The notes below the pieces were generated by a model. That model searched no databases. It had not been told where the DNA came from and worked only from the letters and a program-made list of their open reading frames with translations. Positions 31,017-43,036 of a stretch of 64,000 nt of DNA are shown here, one piece after another. This DNA comes from Nansenia antarctica. Its lineage: Eukaryota; Chordata; Actinopteri; Argentiniformes; Microstomatidae. The stretch is from positions 2,829,462 through 2,893,461 of the forward strand of contig OZ022346.1 of assembly GCA_963989245.1 (NCBI GenBank). The letters run 5' to 3'. Made by a program: the position numbers and the translations under genes. Every line of letters starts with the position of its first letter. Within the stretch, counting starts at the first letter, position 1.

Positions 31017-31989
31017 GTTCAGGCAGGACATTCTTAGTCAGTGCTAGCTGTCTGTCTGGTGACAGATGAGCTGTCTACACGCACCTGACACAATGTTCCA
31101 CAGTGGCGGCCTATTGAAGTTGGGCAGTGTTATGTCTGCACATTGGGTTCATAGTGATCTGCACATTGGGTTAACAGTGACGAGTTCGATTGTTCTGTAT
31201 TGTGGTATTATGTCTGAGTGATGATATCTGTCATATATCTGCGATGGATGGCACTTTGAGTAGTTGTTGGTCAGTAAAGCTACATGGAAGTATATGCTAC
31301 GAGTGTGTCGTTGTGGGGAGCATGGCGCGTTCTGGCCTGCAGGTGGAGCCAGACTGTGGTGGAGTGGGGATGGTGGAGCTGATTGACGCAGGTGTCCTCA
31401 ATCAGACTCATCATCCCAAATGGTCTTTTTAACCTGTGTGTGTTTGTTCCCTCGAGGCAGTGACGGGCGAGTGAGACGTGGGCAGGCGGTCGGCTGAAAA
31501 GCTGTAGCAGAGACACCGTGACACCAAGACGTGTGGGATCAGTGATCCCGGATTATTATTATTATTATTATTGTCCCGTGTCTGGGACTATTGAATAAAC
31601 GGGCAGTACCCAAACCTCTGTGTCGACCTCCCTCTGTGCCTGAATCTGCTACAGTCGTGTGTTCATGATAACAAACACAACAGGCAGTCTACACATGTCT
31701 GTAGTCTACACATCTCTCTGTAGCTGGTATGATTGGTTGTTACTGTGCTACAAGAGTGCTGCTACTGTTTTGTTGATCTACAAAGAACCAATATTTCACT
31801 TAATTGCTGTAACGCTCTCGAGCTGCGTCATAAACCAGGTCATTCTTTACTTTCTTATATTGTTGTGGAGGATATGTTGGGGGGGGGAAAAAAAAATCCC
31901 ACACCTTGTTTACTCTTGTTTTTAAAGAAATGGATCAAACCAAACCAGTGACTAGTCCCGTTAGCCACAGTGTAGGCTATAGGGCTGGG
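31017..31989. other. No gene; possible LTR remnant
   Basis: At 31510-31650 the text 'gtgggatcagtgatcccgga', an ATT run and 'tattgaataaacgggcagta' look like an LTR 3' region with a poly(A) signal, but no partner was found. The rest has no recognised feature. Confidence 0.3.
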
Positions 31990-32562
31990 TATCAGCACTC
32001 ACAGCAGTACTCTCCAACAACTAAATTGGCTCCCCATTACATTCTGTATTAACTTTAAGATTCTCCTTCTCACCTTTAAGGCTCTCCATAACCTAGCAGC
32101 CTCATACCTCTCTGAACTCCTTCTTACTCACACTCCCTCCCGTAGTCTCAGATCTCCTCTGCCAACCAACTTGTCATCCCTTCTGCCCGCTTGACTACTA
32201 TGGGATCTAGAGCCTTCAGCCGTTCCGCCTCTGGAACTCTCTGCCACCTAACATTCTGGAACTCTCTGCCACCTAACATGTGTAATATTGACAATCTCTT
32301 CACTTTCAAATCCGGTCTTAAAACACACCTTTTCACAATGGCCTACTTGGTTTGATCTCCTGTATTTTGTTTGTTGTTATATCTGACTTTAATTTAATTA
32401 ATTTAATTAATTGCTTTGCTTTTTTTTTACTTTGCTGTTTTTATCTCACTTTGTTGATTTTAATGTTTTGATATGTGGTTTTAACTATGTTTTGTAAGGT
32501 GTCCTTGAGAGCCTTGAAAGGCGCCCATAAATAAAATGTATTATTATTATTATTACAAGCAT
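31990..32562 (+). mobile_element. L2 LINE 3' end, degraded ORF
   Basis: Conceptual pieces LHWLPITFCINFKILLLTFKA and ASYLSELLLTHTPSRSLRS match the L2 C-terminus. A 23-bp internal duplication (ctggaactctctgccaccta twice) and stops follow, then a UTR ending 'aaggcgcccataaataaaat' with an ATT tail. Confidence 0.78.
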
Positions 32563-33239
32563 ACAGTAGGATGCCTCATTTCATTGGTAGATTACATGGC
32601 ACACATAAATGCACGCACACAGAAATTATACATGTTGGCAGCTCTGAACAAGGGAGGACATTTGATCCACAGTATTAGCGGTTTCCAATGCCCTTGGGAC
32701 TGTTTTGGAGAAGAGAAATGCAACACAAAATATCAAATTAGTCTATCGTTGATTGAATCATTTGAGTAGCCAAACTCATATGGCTTTGCTTACTGGTCAC
32801 GAAGGAGTGAGAGGCTAAACCAATGAGGACAATCACATTAACGGCACTTCTTTGATTCTGATGCTGGAATAAATCACATATCAAAGTATACACGCAGATC
32901 GCCCTCCGTTACAGAGATTATATTATGGACCGAGAGTAAACCAGTTTGAACTGCATTGAACTTGAAGTTTTTCCTATTATTTGCGTGCGAAAAGCAATGT
33001 TGTCTAGTTTTTATGTCGATGTTCACAACCTTATAATGTCAAAGGTCACGCATGGTAAGGCATTTCATTCTGGGAAAAACAATATTTAGCTGCTTTACGG
33101 AGTTAGGATTCAGATTAAACATTGTATAGACAGAAGAGGCTTCTTATCAATATCTAATGAAAATGTTTGCAAGATATCAATTGCGCAGTCATGGGAAGCA
33201 GTGCATTACTGCCCTTCACACCTCAAATGTGGTTTTAAA
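32563..33239. other. No gene seen
   Basis: Unique-looking AT-rich DNA; no repeat recurring in this window. Confidence 0.45.
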
Positions 33240-34137
33240 ACTCTGAGAGAGCAGGTGGAGGTGATGGGCTTCAGGAGGGAGACGTGGAAGCTGTAACCTG
33301 GATTACCTTAAAGGGATCCACAAAATGTGGGGACAACTCCCGGGACTCGACCCAGAGGGGAAGGTTTGATTGATTGAAAACTGATTGAAAACTTTATTAG
33401 AAGATTTGCAGAAGTAGGTACATGAAAGTACATATTACATACAAGGTCAACTAACAGGATAAAAACCCAAGAAAGCCACTGGCTTATTTCAATTGGGGTC
33501 CTTGATTCTCAATTCATCGTTACATGTAAGACAGACAAAAAAGCTAGTACTATCTACAAGATAATACAGACAAATAACTATTACTATCTACAAGATAAAC
33601 ACACATCCATCATGGGAAGAACAATACAACAAAACATAAGGTATGTACAGCGGGTAGGACAGGTGGGGACATACACCACAGGTGGGGGCGGGGGACAAAA
33701 CACAAAGTATGTACAGTGGGTAGTTCGGGTCTTATAATCTGATTTTTGATTTAGAGGGTCCAGTTACGGATTGCAGCCTCCTGTAAATGTTTTTTGAGAG
33801 TGGTCCCGGGTCGAGAGCCACATCTTCTGTCCCTGGCGAAAGACCGGAGCCAGGCGGCGCCTGTTTGAGTGAAGGCAGTGTTTGTCCCTCCCTACCTGCC
33901 TTCAGGTGTGGCTGATGGCCTGGACTGTTCTACCTGCCTTCAGGTGTGGCTGATGGCTGATGGCCTCTCGACTGAAGGAACTCCTCCTCCTGCTGCTCGG
34001 GGAACAAGGGGGGCTGATAACCGTACTGGTACTGGAAGGGGGAGAGGCCGGTGGGCTGATAACCGTACTGGTACTGGAAGGGGGAGAGGCCGGTGGACGA
34101 GCAGAGGAGGGTGTTGTGGGCATATAACTGTACCCAT
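33240..34137 (-). pseudogene. Ty3/gypsy integrase fragment, interrupted
   Basis: On the minus strand 34137-33940 encodes YAHNTLLCSSTGLSPFQYQYG and PPLFPEQQEEE, a block of the integrase core end. A 57-bp tandem duplication repeats the GLSPFQYQYGYQP part. Then come FRQGQKMWLSTRD (33850-33810), a foreign insert, and PLWVESRELSPHFVDPFKV with FHVSLLKP (33352-33260) of the C-terminal linker/chromodomain approach. Frameshifts and the insert show it is dead. It may be a different copy of the same clade as 4226-9147, which lacks exactly this region. Confidence 0.75.
33366..33808 (-). mobile_element. Second copy of the tailed retroposon family
   Basis: 33367-33729 is nearly identical to 6405-6760, including the GATTGATTGAAAACT tail at the left (partly duplicated here). 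Upstream about 80 bp (to 33808) are not shared with the first copy. It splits the integrase fragment between its STRD and PLWVES blocks. Confidence 0.8.
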
Positions 34138-34912
34138 TCAAGAAAAGATCAGAGTTACCTTTAATTGTACCCAGGCAAGGAAAGATCTGAGCTCCCCAAA
34201 GGTGTCAGATGGAAAAAAAAGACAAACAAACTGCTTCAGTTTTTACAAGAGCAAATCAGGGTGTCTAAGAATGTTCAACCTCAGAAAATAACCTCACAGC
34301 CGTGCAGATTAGTCATACGTCTTCTGGGATGTCCTGAACCAATATTATACAAAAGTGAGTTCCGACCAAGTAATTAGATTAAACCTTGTGATCACAGCCG
34401 TGCTGATATTCAGTATAACAGCACTCCCTCTCGTGTGATATTGCCTGTCCCTAACCCTAACCCACAGCTGCTTGTCTGGAGGTATAATGTGAACGTTTTA
34501 CATTCTATGTCAAAACAACGAAATAATAATAATAAAAAGCCAGGAAACCAAGAAAATACAAGCTTCTGCTTTAGCAATCTTGAATATGTTGTTAGAATGA
34601 TATATTGGTGCACCTTTGTCAGTGGTGGAAGGGGCTTCCCTTCTTAATTGACTGTTTTGGTTGCTGCACTCCTGGTCCACGTTTTAAAGAAATCTTTCAG
34701 AGGGACCAAACAAGATCGTAATTTATGGAAGATGATTCTAGCATATGTTCCCTTCCATCCTTCCCCTCTAGTTCTGTTCATTGAAACCCAGCTGGAGAGG
34801 TTATGAGTGCAGTAGGGATATGGCCTCCTTCTCCTTCTTTAGGGAGCTGAATCCCTCCCCTCCATCAGCTCTGATAAGTGAACGGAGAAGATAGATACCA
34901 TGGCTCGAATCA
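34138..34912. other. No gene seen
   Basis: Mixed unique sequence; a short CCTAACCCTAACCC run at 34447-34461 is too small to interpret. Confidence 0.4.
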
Positions 34913-35270
34913 TTTACATTTACATTTTTGGCATTTAGCAGACGCCTTATTCCAAAGCGACTTACAATCAATACATTTGACTAAGCAAGTGAATCATCAA
35001 TCCACCAGTCGTAGCAGGAAGAGTAATCCAGCTCAGGTCCGGGGCCATTGGCAGTCTCAGGGATGGAAGGAACAATCTTCTATCACCATCTTCTAAACCT
35101 AGACTTTAAAAAAAAAAAAAAAAAATTATATAGACACTGGAGAAACAGAGAAACAGTACAAGGGGGGCAATAGAAGTTTTTAGGGGACACAGTAAAGGGG
35201 AAAAAGCGCGTGTCTTCAGGAGACGCAGTGCTGGGGGGCAGTAGATGTCTCAGGAGGAGCAGTTAAGGTG
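34913..35270 (-). mobile_element. LINE 3' end (same Nimb/I-like family as 24470)
   Basis: Tail complement 'ggcatttagcagacgcctta', then 'ccaccagtcgtagcaggaag' and one or two units of the 'gagaaacagtacaagggg' repeat. 5'-truncated at 'aggagcagttaaggtg', duplicated at 35255-35291. Confidence 0.75.
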
Positions 35271-35440
35271 TCTCAGGAGGAGCAGTTAAGGTGCATCACC
35301 AGGGCCAACGGTTTTAGACTGGCGACCCGCCCTTCCCTTGGTCTCTTACCCTTAGATTATCTTGGGACATCCGTCCGGAGCAGTACTACTCAAGACTCCT
35401 GTGGTGGGCAAGACTGGGAATCTATCCTCTCAGTTCCATC

Positions 35441-35650
35441 TCTCTCTCTCTCTCATTCTCTCTCTCATTCTCTCTCTCTCTCTCTCTCATTCTCTCTCTC
35501 TCTCATTCTCTCTCTCTCTCTCTCTCATTCTCTCTCTCTCTCTCTCTCTCATTCTCTCTCTCTCATTCTCTCTCTCTCCCTCTCTCTCATTCTCTCTGTC
35601 TCTCTCTCATTCTCTCTCTCTCTCATTCTCTCTCTCTCTCTCTCTTTCTT
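35441..35650. repeat. CT microsatellite with CATT interruptions
   Basis: (CT)n segments separated by regular ATTCTCT units. Confidence 0.95.
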
Positions 35651-35949
35651 TTTCTACACTGTATAATCACAACTCTCCAATCTCTGCCCACGATTGTTTT
35701 TGCAGTGGCCAGATGAGCCCATGGTGAGATAGATGACCCCATGAACACATAATATGTTATGCTATATGATGCTATATTATAGTGGCCATCCTCACGTTCC
35801 ATCTTCAGTTAATTACTATACTGTAGGGTTACTTATTTGCTCTGCCTCCCAGCCTCAGACCAGCTCTGCCTCCGGGGCAGCCTCAGACCAGGGGGGTCGC
35901 TGTGGCCAGGCTGTGTGTGACGACCCCCTCGTTAACACTGCTGACCCAA

Positions 35950-35950
<1 letters not shown>

Positions 35951-36004
<54 letters not shown>
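35951..36004. repeat. TG microsatellite
   Basis: Uninterrupted (TG)n of about 54 bp. Confidence 0.95.
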
Positions 36005-36005
<1 letters not shown>

Positions 36006-36085
36006 ATCAAGATCAGAACATTCTGACTTGACCTCACCTTCCGTTTCTGGGGCGTTCCACAGCTGTACAAGCCTCTGTGCCGGAG

Positions 36086-36096
36086 TGTGTGTGTGT

Positions 36097-36149
<53 letters not shown>

Positions 36150-36280
36150 CGTGCGTGCGTGTGTGTATAGGAGTGTTTCACTTGTGTGTGTGTGTGTTTG
36201 TGTGTGTGTGCATGTGTGTGTGTGTGGGTGCCTGTGTGTGTATGTGTGAGTGCATGCGTGTGTGTGTGTGTGTCTGAGTG
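36086..36280. repeat. TG microsatellite, interrupted
   Basis: (TG)n with CG, TTCG and CATG interruptions. Confidence 0.95.
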
Positions 36281-37082
36281 AAAACATTTGCAAGACAAGA
36301 GGAAGGTAAAGTGCTGCCACATTCAAACAATCCCAGAAGCAATTCCAGCTTGATGAGAATTGCATCTGGGTTCGCTGCTGTCAGTAAGGAAAATACAATG
36401 CTAACAAAATGGGCTTCACTCTTTACCCCTCGGTGAGCGTGACATGATGTTAACCAATTTGTTTTACTTTAGCCTGCGGATAAGTGACAGGAGGATTCAC
36501 ACATGGTATGCTAAGTGTTCCAAGATGTCAGGGAAGGCTCTATAAATCCACATTCTTTTCTTTTACCCTCAAATGGCCTACGATACATTACAATTCTCAC
36601 TGGGTAAATGAACTAGTCACATAATACATCACAAATATCAGTGGAGTGGTGTGTAGATAGGGGAAAGTGTGGGATATAGTAGTCTGGATAAGCTGGTTTT
36701 GATAACAGGGAGAATTGGAAGTTTGTCTGTTCCTACTGTGCATCAAATCGGCGTTGCGTTGGGGAATGGTGTGCCTTTCTTCCAATGTTGAGAGACAAAG
36801 TCAATGTGAACGTTTGAGGGGGGGGGGTGGGGGGGGCGGGGGTTGGAACCATGCTTATAGGATGAGTAACCTCCTCTGAGACGTGGACACTTGCGCTAGC
36901 TCCCTACGCCGAGGCTTACACCTCGCAGGCTAGCAGGCTGTAACCTAGCAGGCTAAAATATATATATATTTTAACAAATGTGTCTATCAGAGCAAGTGGA
37001 AGCCTAAACTGCTTTTTATAAACTGGGGAATTCCTCTCTGCACTTAAACATGCCATGGTTACGCTAAGCTCCTGCCAGGAAC
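36281..37082. other. No gene seen
   Basis: No recognised coding or repeat unit apart from a G-run near 36820-36845. Confidence 0.4.
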
Positions 37083-37365
37083 ATGAACATACTCCTCAGT
37101 TACCTTCTAACCTCCTCTTTAGGCAAGGTTCTTGAGAAAATAGTTTCTAAATCTTTTTTAAGGATTTTCTTAACGCAAACCAAATTCTTGAAATGTTTCA
37201 ATCAGGATCTACATAGCACAGAGTATGCACAAGTCAGAGTTGTAAATGACTGTTGTTCTGGTGTCAGGGTCAACGCTCTGTTCTTGTCTTATTGGACCTA
37301 AATACTGTTAGGAGTTGATCATAGGTTTTCCATTGGCCACCTTGAAAGTGGGTTTATATTTACCC
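37083..37365 (+). pseudogene. L2 LINE RT fragment
   Basis: LGKVLEKIVSKSFLRIFL, then HSTEYAQVRVVND and, after frame changes, VDHRF and GHLESGF follow the order of L2-clade RT motifs 1-3. The active-site region is absent. It is interrupted at its right by the minisatellite. Confidence 0.65.
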
Positions 37366-38130
37366 TCTCCCTCATACCCTCTCCACCCTCTCCCCCCATA
37401 CCCTCTCCACCCTCTCCTCCTCCTCCTCCTCCTCCTCCTCCTCGTACCCTCTCCACCCTCTCCTCCTCCTCCTACCCTCTCCACCCTCTCCTCCTCCTCC
37501 TCCTCCTCCTCCTACCCTCTCCACCCTCTCCCCCCATACCCTCTCCACCCTCTCCTCCTACCCTCTCCTCCTCCTCCTCCTCCTACCCTCTCCACCCTCT
37601 CCTCCTCCTCCTCCTACCCTCTCCACCCTCTCCTCCTCCTCCTCCTACCCTCTCCCCCCTCTCCTCCTCCTCCTCCTACCCTCTCCACCCTCTCCTCCTC
37701 CTCCTCCTACCCTCTCCACCCTCTCCTCCTCCTCCTCCTACCCTCTCCACCCTCTCCTCCTCCTCCTCCTACCCTCTCCACCCTCTCCTCCTCCTCCTCC
37801 TACCCTCTCCACCCTCTCCTCCTCCTCCTCCTACCCTCTCCACCCTCTCCTCCTCCTCCTCCTACCCTCTCCACCCTCTCCTCCTCCTCCTCCTACCCTC
37901 TCCACCCTCTCCTCCTCCTCCTCCTACCCTCTCCACCCTCTCCTCCTCCTCCTCCTCCTACCCTCTCCACCCATACCCTCTCCTCCTCCTCCTCCTACCC
38001 TCTCCACCCTCTCCTCCTCCTCCTCCTACCCTCTCCCCCCTCTCCTCCTCCTCCTCCTCCTCCTACCCTCTCCACCCTCTCCTCCTCCTCCTCCTCCTAC
38101 CCTCTCCACCCTCTCCTCCTCCTCCCCTCC
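37361..38130. repeat. 31-bp CCT-rich minisatellite, about 24 copies
   Basis: Unit 'accctctccaccctctcctc' plus (CTC)n. Pure pyrimidine apart from one or two A per unit; strong strand asymmetry. Long open frames here are artefacts. Confidence 0.95.
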
Positions 38131-39712
38131 AAGTTGCTGTTCACACGTTTCCACCCCAGCAGTTTTAAAAGGTTCACTATTGGTCAGAGTCAAAACGTTG
38201 GTATTTTTATTTACCATTGCGAGGCAGTTTTAATCCATAATAACAAGGAGCAATACCTTTTCATGCCCATGTGTTTCCAATGACATCATGACCACTTTTT
38301 GTGTTTTGCTTGATAAAGTGCCCCGGCCTTGGTTTGGCTAATGAGATAATCGGTATGCACGAAGACCGGCCACCAAAGGGAATCAAAACCACCTTTTGTT
38401 ATGTTGTTTATGATGGCAGTGGTAAACTGACCCAGTAACTCTACCGCCCCACATGAGCTCATGCCTAGCAGCACGGTGAGCCTCTCTCCCTCGTGCTGCC
38501 GCTGCTGCTTTTACGAGCGGGTTTGTGTATCACACCTGTTTGTTTGTTTTAGCCACGACTCTCATTAGCCCTCGCTAGGAAAAGCAGGCCTACTTATTCT
38601 AATGACATACTGTATGTAATCATATCCATGGAAACCATAATGCAGTCATTGTGGAGATATTCGGTGGACGAGCTTGCTGTTTTTATTGGTTTTGATAGTG
38701 AAGATTTAAAGTCTGGCATGAGAAACAAAGGCGAGTAAAAAATGGTAACAAAAACGAGCGGCTTTGACAAATTGATTTGGAAAATGGCCTAAGGCCTTAA
38801 AAGAGGGTAGCCTATGTGGCAGACCTTTTGCATGGCAATATAAAGAGATGGATTACAACAAAATCAAACACAGTTGTTGGACATTACTGAAATAGGAATC
38901 AAAGTGCTACAATAGTACTTTGGCTGTAATCTGTAACTGGCTCTCAGAAGCCCTTTAACAGTCATGAAGAGGCAGGTTTGTGGTGTAACATTATCCATTT
39001 TTAGGTCCTAGTTTTGAGATTTACTGCTACAGTAAGAGGCTGTTATACCTGTTATTTACTACTATAGTAAGAGGCTGTTATACCTTGTTCTCTACAGACT
39101 TTTCAATAATGTGTAGTAAATGAAATGACTAGTTAGTGAAATCAAAGTCCTATATTGCAAACAGAACGGGCATTTTGATCTTGTGGCCGTCCACAATGAT
39201 ATGAATCGATTTGAAGATTTGAACATAATGGCTGACACCCAATCAGTCAACGCTTTTTTCTGAATAATAATGAGAAACTTTGGGTAGAATCTGTATCTGT
39301 TTCCATCACATTATTTATGCTTTCCCGAATAATGTATTTGTATACTACTTCTAGCGAGTCAAAAATAAGTTATAAAAAAACCATTATTTTAAAATTATGA
39401 TTATTAAACTAAACATCCATCTTAAAGTAATCTTCTGTATTCATCTTGTTTACACTTTGAGCGTCCCACACAACACAACACAGCAAAGAGTCATATTGCC
39501 AGGGATCTCCAGAAAGACAAAAGCAAATGACCTCTCTGTCATTCAACTGCCATGACCAAACTGTCCTTACCCCAGTGACGTCATGGCCGGCCCACACTAT
39601 TAACTGACTAGTTATTACAGCATACAATGACCCTCCATGGTACTGAGGAGACAGTCAAACTGTATGTCATAAAGAGAAGCTATGACAATGATTTCAGCGA
39701 CACTTCATGACA
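38131..39712. other. No gene seen, low in repeats
   Basis: Unique-looking sequence without splice-bounded open frames that I could support. Confidence 0.4.
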
Positions 39713-39896
39713 TTAGAATTATAAGGTTCTATCTCCATTTTTGGTCAAAATTGAGTTTTTTACATACTCTGATCCATTAGGTGTTTATTAATGCCTGTGT
39801 GGTGTTTTTTAGTTAGTAATTAATAAAATACAAAGGTTCCACGATGCTCAATATCTCTGAACTGCCCTAAATGGAGATAGAACCTTATCATTCTAA
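39713..39896. mobile_element. Small MITE
   Basis: Terminal inverted repeats of about 28 bp: 'taaggttctatctccattt' near the left end and 'aaatggagatagaacctta' near the right, with outer TTAGAAT/ATTCTAA. 184 bp, no ORF. Target duplication not clear. Confidence 0.7.
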
Positions 39897-41320
39897 GCTC
39901 ACAACTTCATAACTGGAGGCTATATTCTTGAATCCTTAACAACTCATCTGCAGAAAGAGGAATGTCGGTTGACTAAAGGAAACCCAGACGCAGAGTGTTT
40001 GAACAGTGACACTGCAGGTCAGAAGACATGATGTCACTCTCATCCATTAGCGCTACACAACATCCGTCTCCAATCCAGCAGACTTCAGTAACAGACTTAA
40101 GTAACAGCATAACATGTCTGTGTTTCTGAGGTCTGTCATCAGATACTTTACGGGCTTATTTCACATCGTCAAACACGAGCGCTCGGAGAACACATTCAGA
40201 CAAAGGCATCCACGCACAGCAGTCCCCAAACCTCAAACACGGGTTTGATGTTACCACACTCACTAAAAGCAAACACTTCAAAAGGTGAATCATCTCCTCA
40301 TCAAACCTAATGATGAATCACACTATTATTTGCACCCCACGTTGACTGAGATTTGATATTCCTTGGGTGCCCATTAACAGAAGTGACAGCAGAGCTTAAC
40401 AATGTTGACTAATTAATGATCAATGTTTGTTGGTTCAACAACAAAGGTGTTGTTAAGAGCTCTGGTTTCAATGCTAATGCTACTAAGATGGGACATTGTA
40501 TGACTGCATGGTTTCTGTCTGCTGTGTGAAAAGCTGCTATCAAGGAATAACATCGCAAATAACAGGCCTTCCCTGATTGTCCAATCCCTGCCTGGGTGGA
40601 CTAGTGAAAAAAACAAACATTTTTACAACAATGCCTGTTCCAATAAAGAAAACAGTCACATCAGGCCCTTTGTTAATAGTATGGATTGAGGCGAATCATA
40701 CCGCATGAGCCAAAGAATGCTAACAAGGTCCTTCCCGACCGTGGGTAAGGAAGGCAACGTTTAGATCATCTGAGGTATTGGAGAGGACTTTTGTCTGTTG
40801 TGATCTCTCACGGCAATCAATTTTCCTCCTCCAAAATAGGCCTGACGTTTTAATGTGGGAACTTTTGATTGTGGACTATATTTTGTTCCACACTTTATAT
40901 TCTTTTCGTTCTTGGCAAAATTATTAATGCACTTTCCCCTCAGGTTGTCGTTGGCAACGGAAGCACACTTCATTTAGGCGGCGATATTCTAAAGGTTTCA
41001 CTTTTACAGTATTTATAATTCAAAATGAAAACACTTAAAAAGTGGTTATGCTGAAAGCAGGCCCCTGCAGTGTCCCATGAAAACAACCGGCATTTTCTGT
41101 GCAGAATTCATGAGGGGCCTCCTGGATTCTTCTCGTCCACTTTTGGAAAATAACATCAAAACAAAGACATAAAACCAATGGCAGCGATTAAAAGAACCCA
41201 GTATAAAGGTTTATGAAGATCATAGCTGCCACACCAGTATTAATAGCAGCGCTCTGAGTGAGTGTTAGATTCCTGCTGGTGTCCTCGGCACATGCCAGAT
41301 ATATAATTCCAATACGCATG
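39897..41320. other. No gene seen, low in repeats
   Basis: Unique-looking sequence. No coding frame above background. Confidence 0.4.
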
Positions 41321-41325
41321 CGTGG

Positions 41326-41327
<2 letters not shown>

Positions 41328-41369
<42 letters not shown>

Positions 41370-41394
41370 ACACAGACACACGCACGCAAACGCG

Positions 41395-41426
<32 letters not shown>

Positions 41427-41436
41427 CACAGGCACC

Positions 41437-41471
<35 letters not shown>

Positions 41472-41486
41472 GCGGACACAGGCACC

Positions 41487-41570
<84 letters not shown>
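41328..41570. repeat. CA microsatellite with GACACA and CGCACA interruptions
   Basis: About 240 bp. Confidence 0.97.
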
Positions 41571-41573
<3 letters not shown>

Positions 41574-41937
41574 CGCTGCTTCAAACCAGACCCACCCTAC
41601 AAAGCTTATTAACTTGTTTTCTCTTAAATGCTAATAAAAGGCCAGTTACAAATACACTAAATCAATGCTTTTTTTTAAAGGTAAGGTTGCATGAAAATTA
41701 GGGATGAAATGTCAAAAAATGTGACATGAAATGACACTGAAATGTCTCAAATCAATATAAATCAATGAGAATCAATGTCCCGCATTGACTCGTTGTTTCC
41801 CCTTCAATCTGTACGAATCGGTACATTGACGTTTGTAAAAGATGTATAATCCGCCTATTTGGATTTAACGAGTATTTGTATTTTCCTGAACGATGGCGGT
41901 GTCTCAACTGCCAGAATTGTGTAGTTCACAATGAGGA

Positions 41938-42000
41938 CTCCCTCCCTCCATCCCCCTCTCTCTCTCCCTCTCTCCATCCCCCTCTCTCTCTCTCCCTCTC

Positions 42001-42095
<95 letters not shown>
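41938..42095. repeat. CT microsatellite
   Basis: (CT)n, preceded by CCATCCCC units. Confidence 0.97.
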
Positions 42096-42098
<3 letters not shown>

Positions 42099-42809
42099 CC
42101 AAATGCAGCCTCTAGCAGTTTATGGGATAGTTTACCCAAAAACCATAATACATGTAAGCAACTTATGACACCAAAGTGGCAGGCAATTATAGTTATGATT
42201 TAGGGTAACGAGTGATAATGGTGAATTGCCTATTTATTTAGCTGCTGCAAATTATAAACACATGAGAAAACTCACAGTGGGTTCATTAAACCGTTGCAGT
42301 GCTTGGAGATGTGTGGGTTGAATTTTTGAAAGGAGACCTGCCTTCTATGAAGATAGATTTGGGTCAAAACTCGCAAGGTTGTAGATTCGTTTTGAGAAAT
42401 TGTACAATAAATATTTGCACTTGAGATTTGCACTCGCAGACTCGACGTGAGAACTTGTATTTTGAAATTGGCCTCACAGCCTTGATGTGAAATCAAAATG
42501 TGTTGTGTGTTGAGAATTGCATTCACACATTATGCCCACACACCTTTTACCTTTGAACTATGAATTCAGTTTTGCAGTACAGCCACAAGTGGGCGCTCAG
42601 AACCTATCAAATGTCATTGAAGTCTTTTTACTGAAAATACCACACAGATTTTAATCTAAAGACATTCTAGCATGCCTCTGCTTCTGTCCTTTTCTCAAAG
42701 GGCTGTTTCAAGGGTCAGGAAATTATTTCTGTGGATTATGTGGTGAAAAAACTACACGGTTCCAGAGGGAATAGAACTAAAAACCAGATAGCTCAGTGTT
42801 CCCCACAAA

Positions 42810-42900
42810 ACAAGGAATCCAACAACTTTTGAATGGAAAGGATCAGGCCTTGCATTCGAAACTGACATGAGGATAAATACGGGTGGATAGATACGGGTGC
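42810..42900. repeat. Weak match to the element core at 60140-60240
   Basis: 'ggaatccaacaacttttgaa' and 'tggaaaggatc...ataaatac' resemble the block 'ggaatccaacactatttgaa' and 'tggagtcgatcc...ataaat' at 60148 and 60521. Confidence 0.4.
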
Positions 42901-42910
42901 ATACATACAG

Positions 42911-42957
<47 letters not shown>
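42911..42957. repeat. ATT microsatellite
   Basis: (ATT)n, about 15 units. Confidence 0.97.
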
Positions 42958-43036
42958 CATATAATGTATACTGTACTGTGTATACTTTGCAGGATATGTG
43001 TGACGACATTCACGCAGACGCATGCCAGGGGGGGCT

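Noticed and set aside
31550..31573. ATT run and LTR-like text as a solo LTR
   Set aside because: No TG...CA ends or target duplication could be defined.
35855..36365. His-Thr and Cys-Val repeat open frames at the CA/TG microsatellites (also 41188-41701 and 62857-63237)
   Set aside because: Dinucleotide-repeat artefacts.
37315..38283. 322-codon Ser/Pro/Leu open frame
   Set aside because: CCT-rich minisatellite translation; only the first few dozen codons overlap a LINE remnant.
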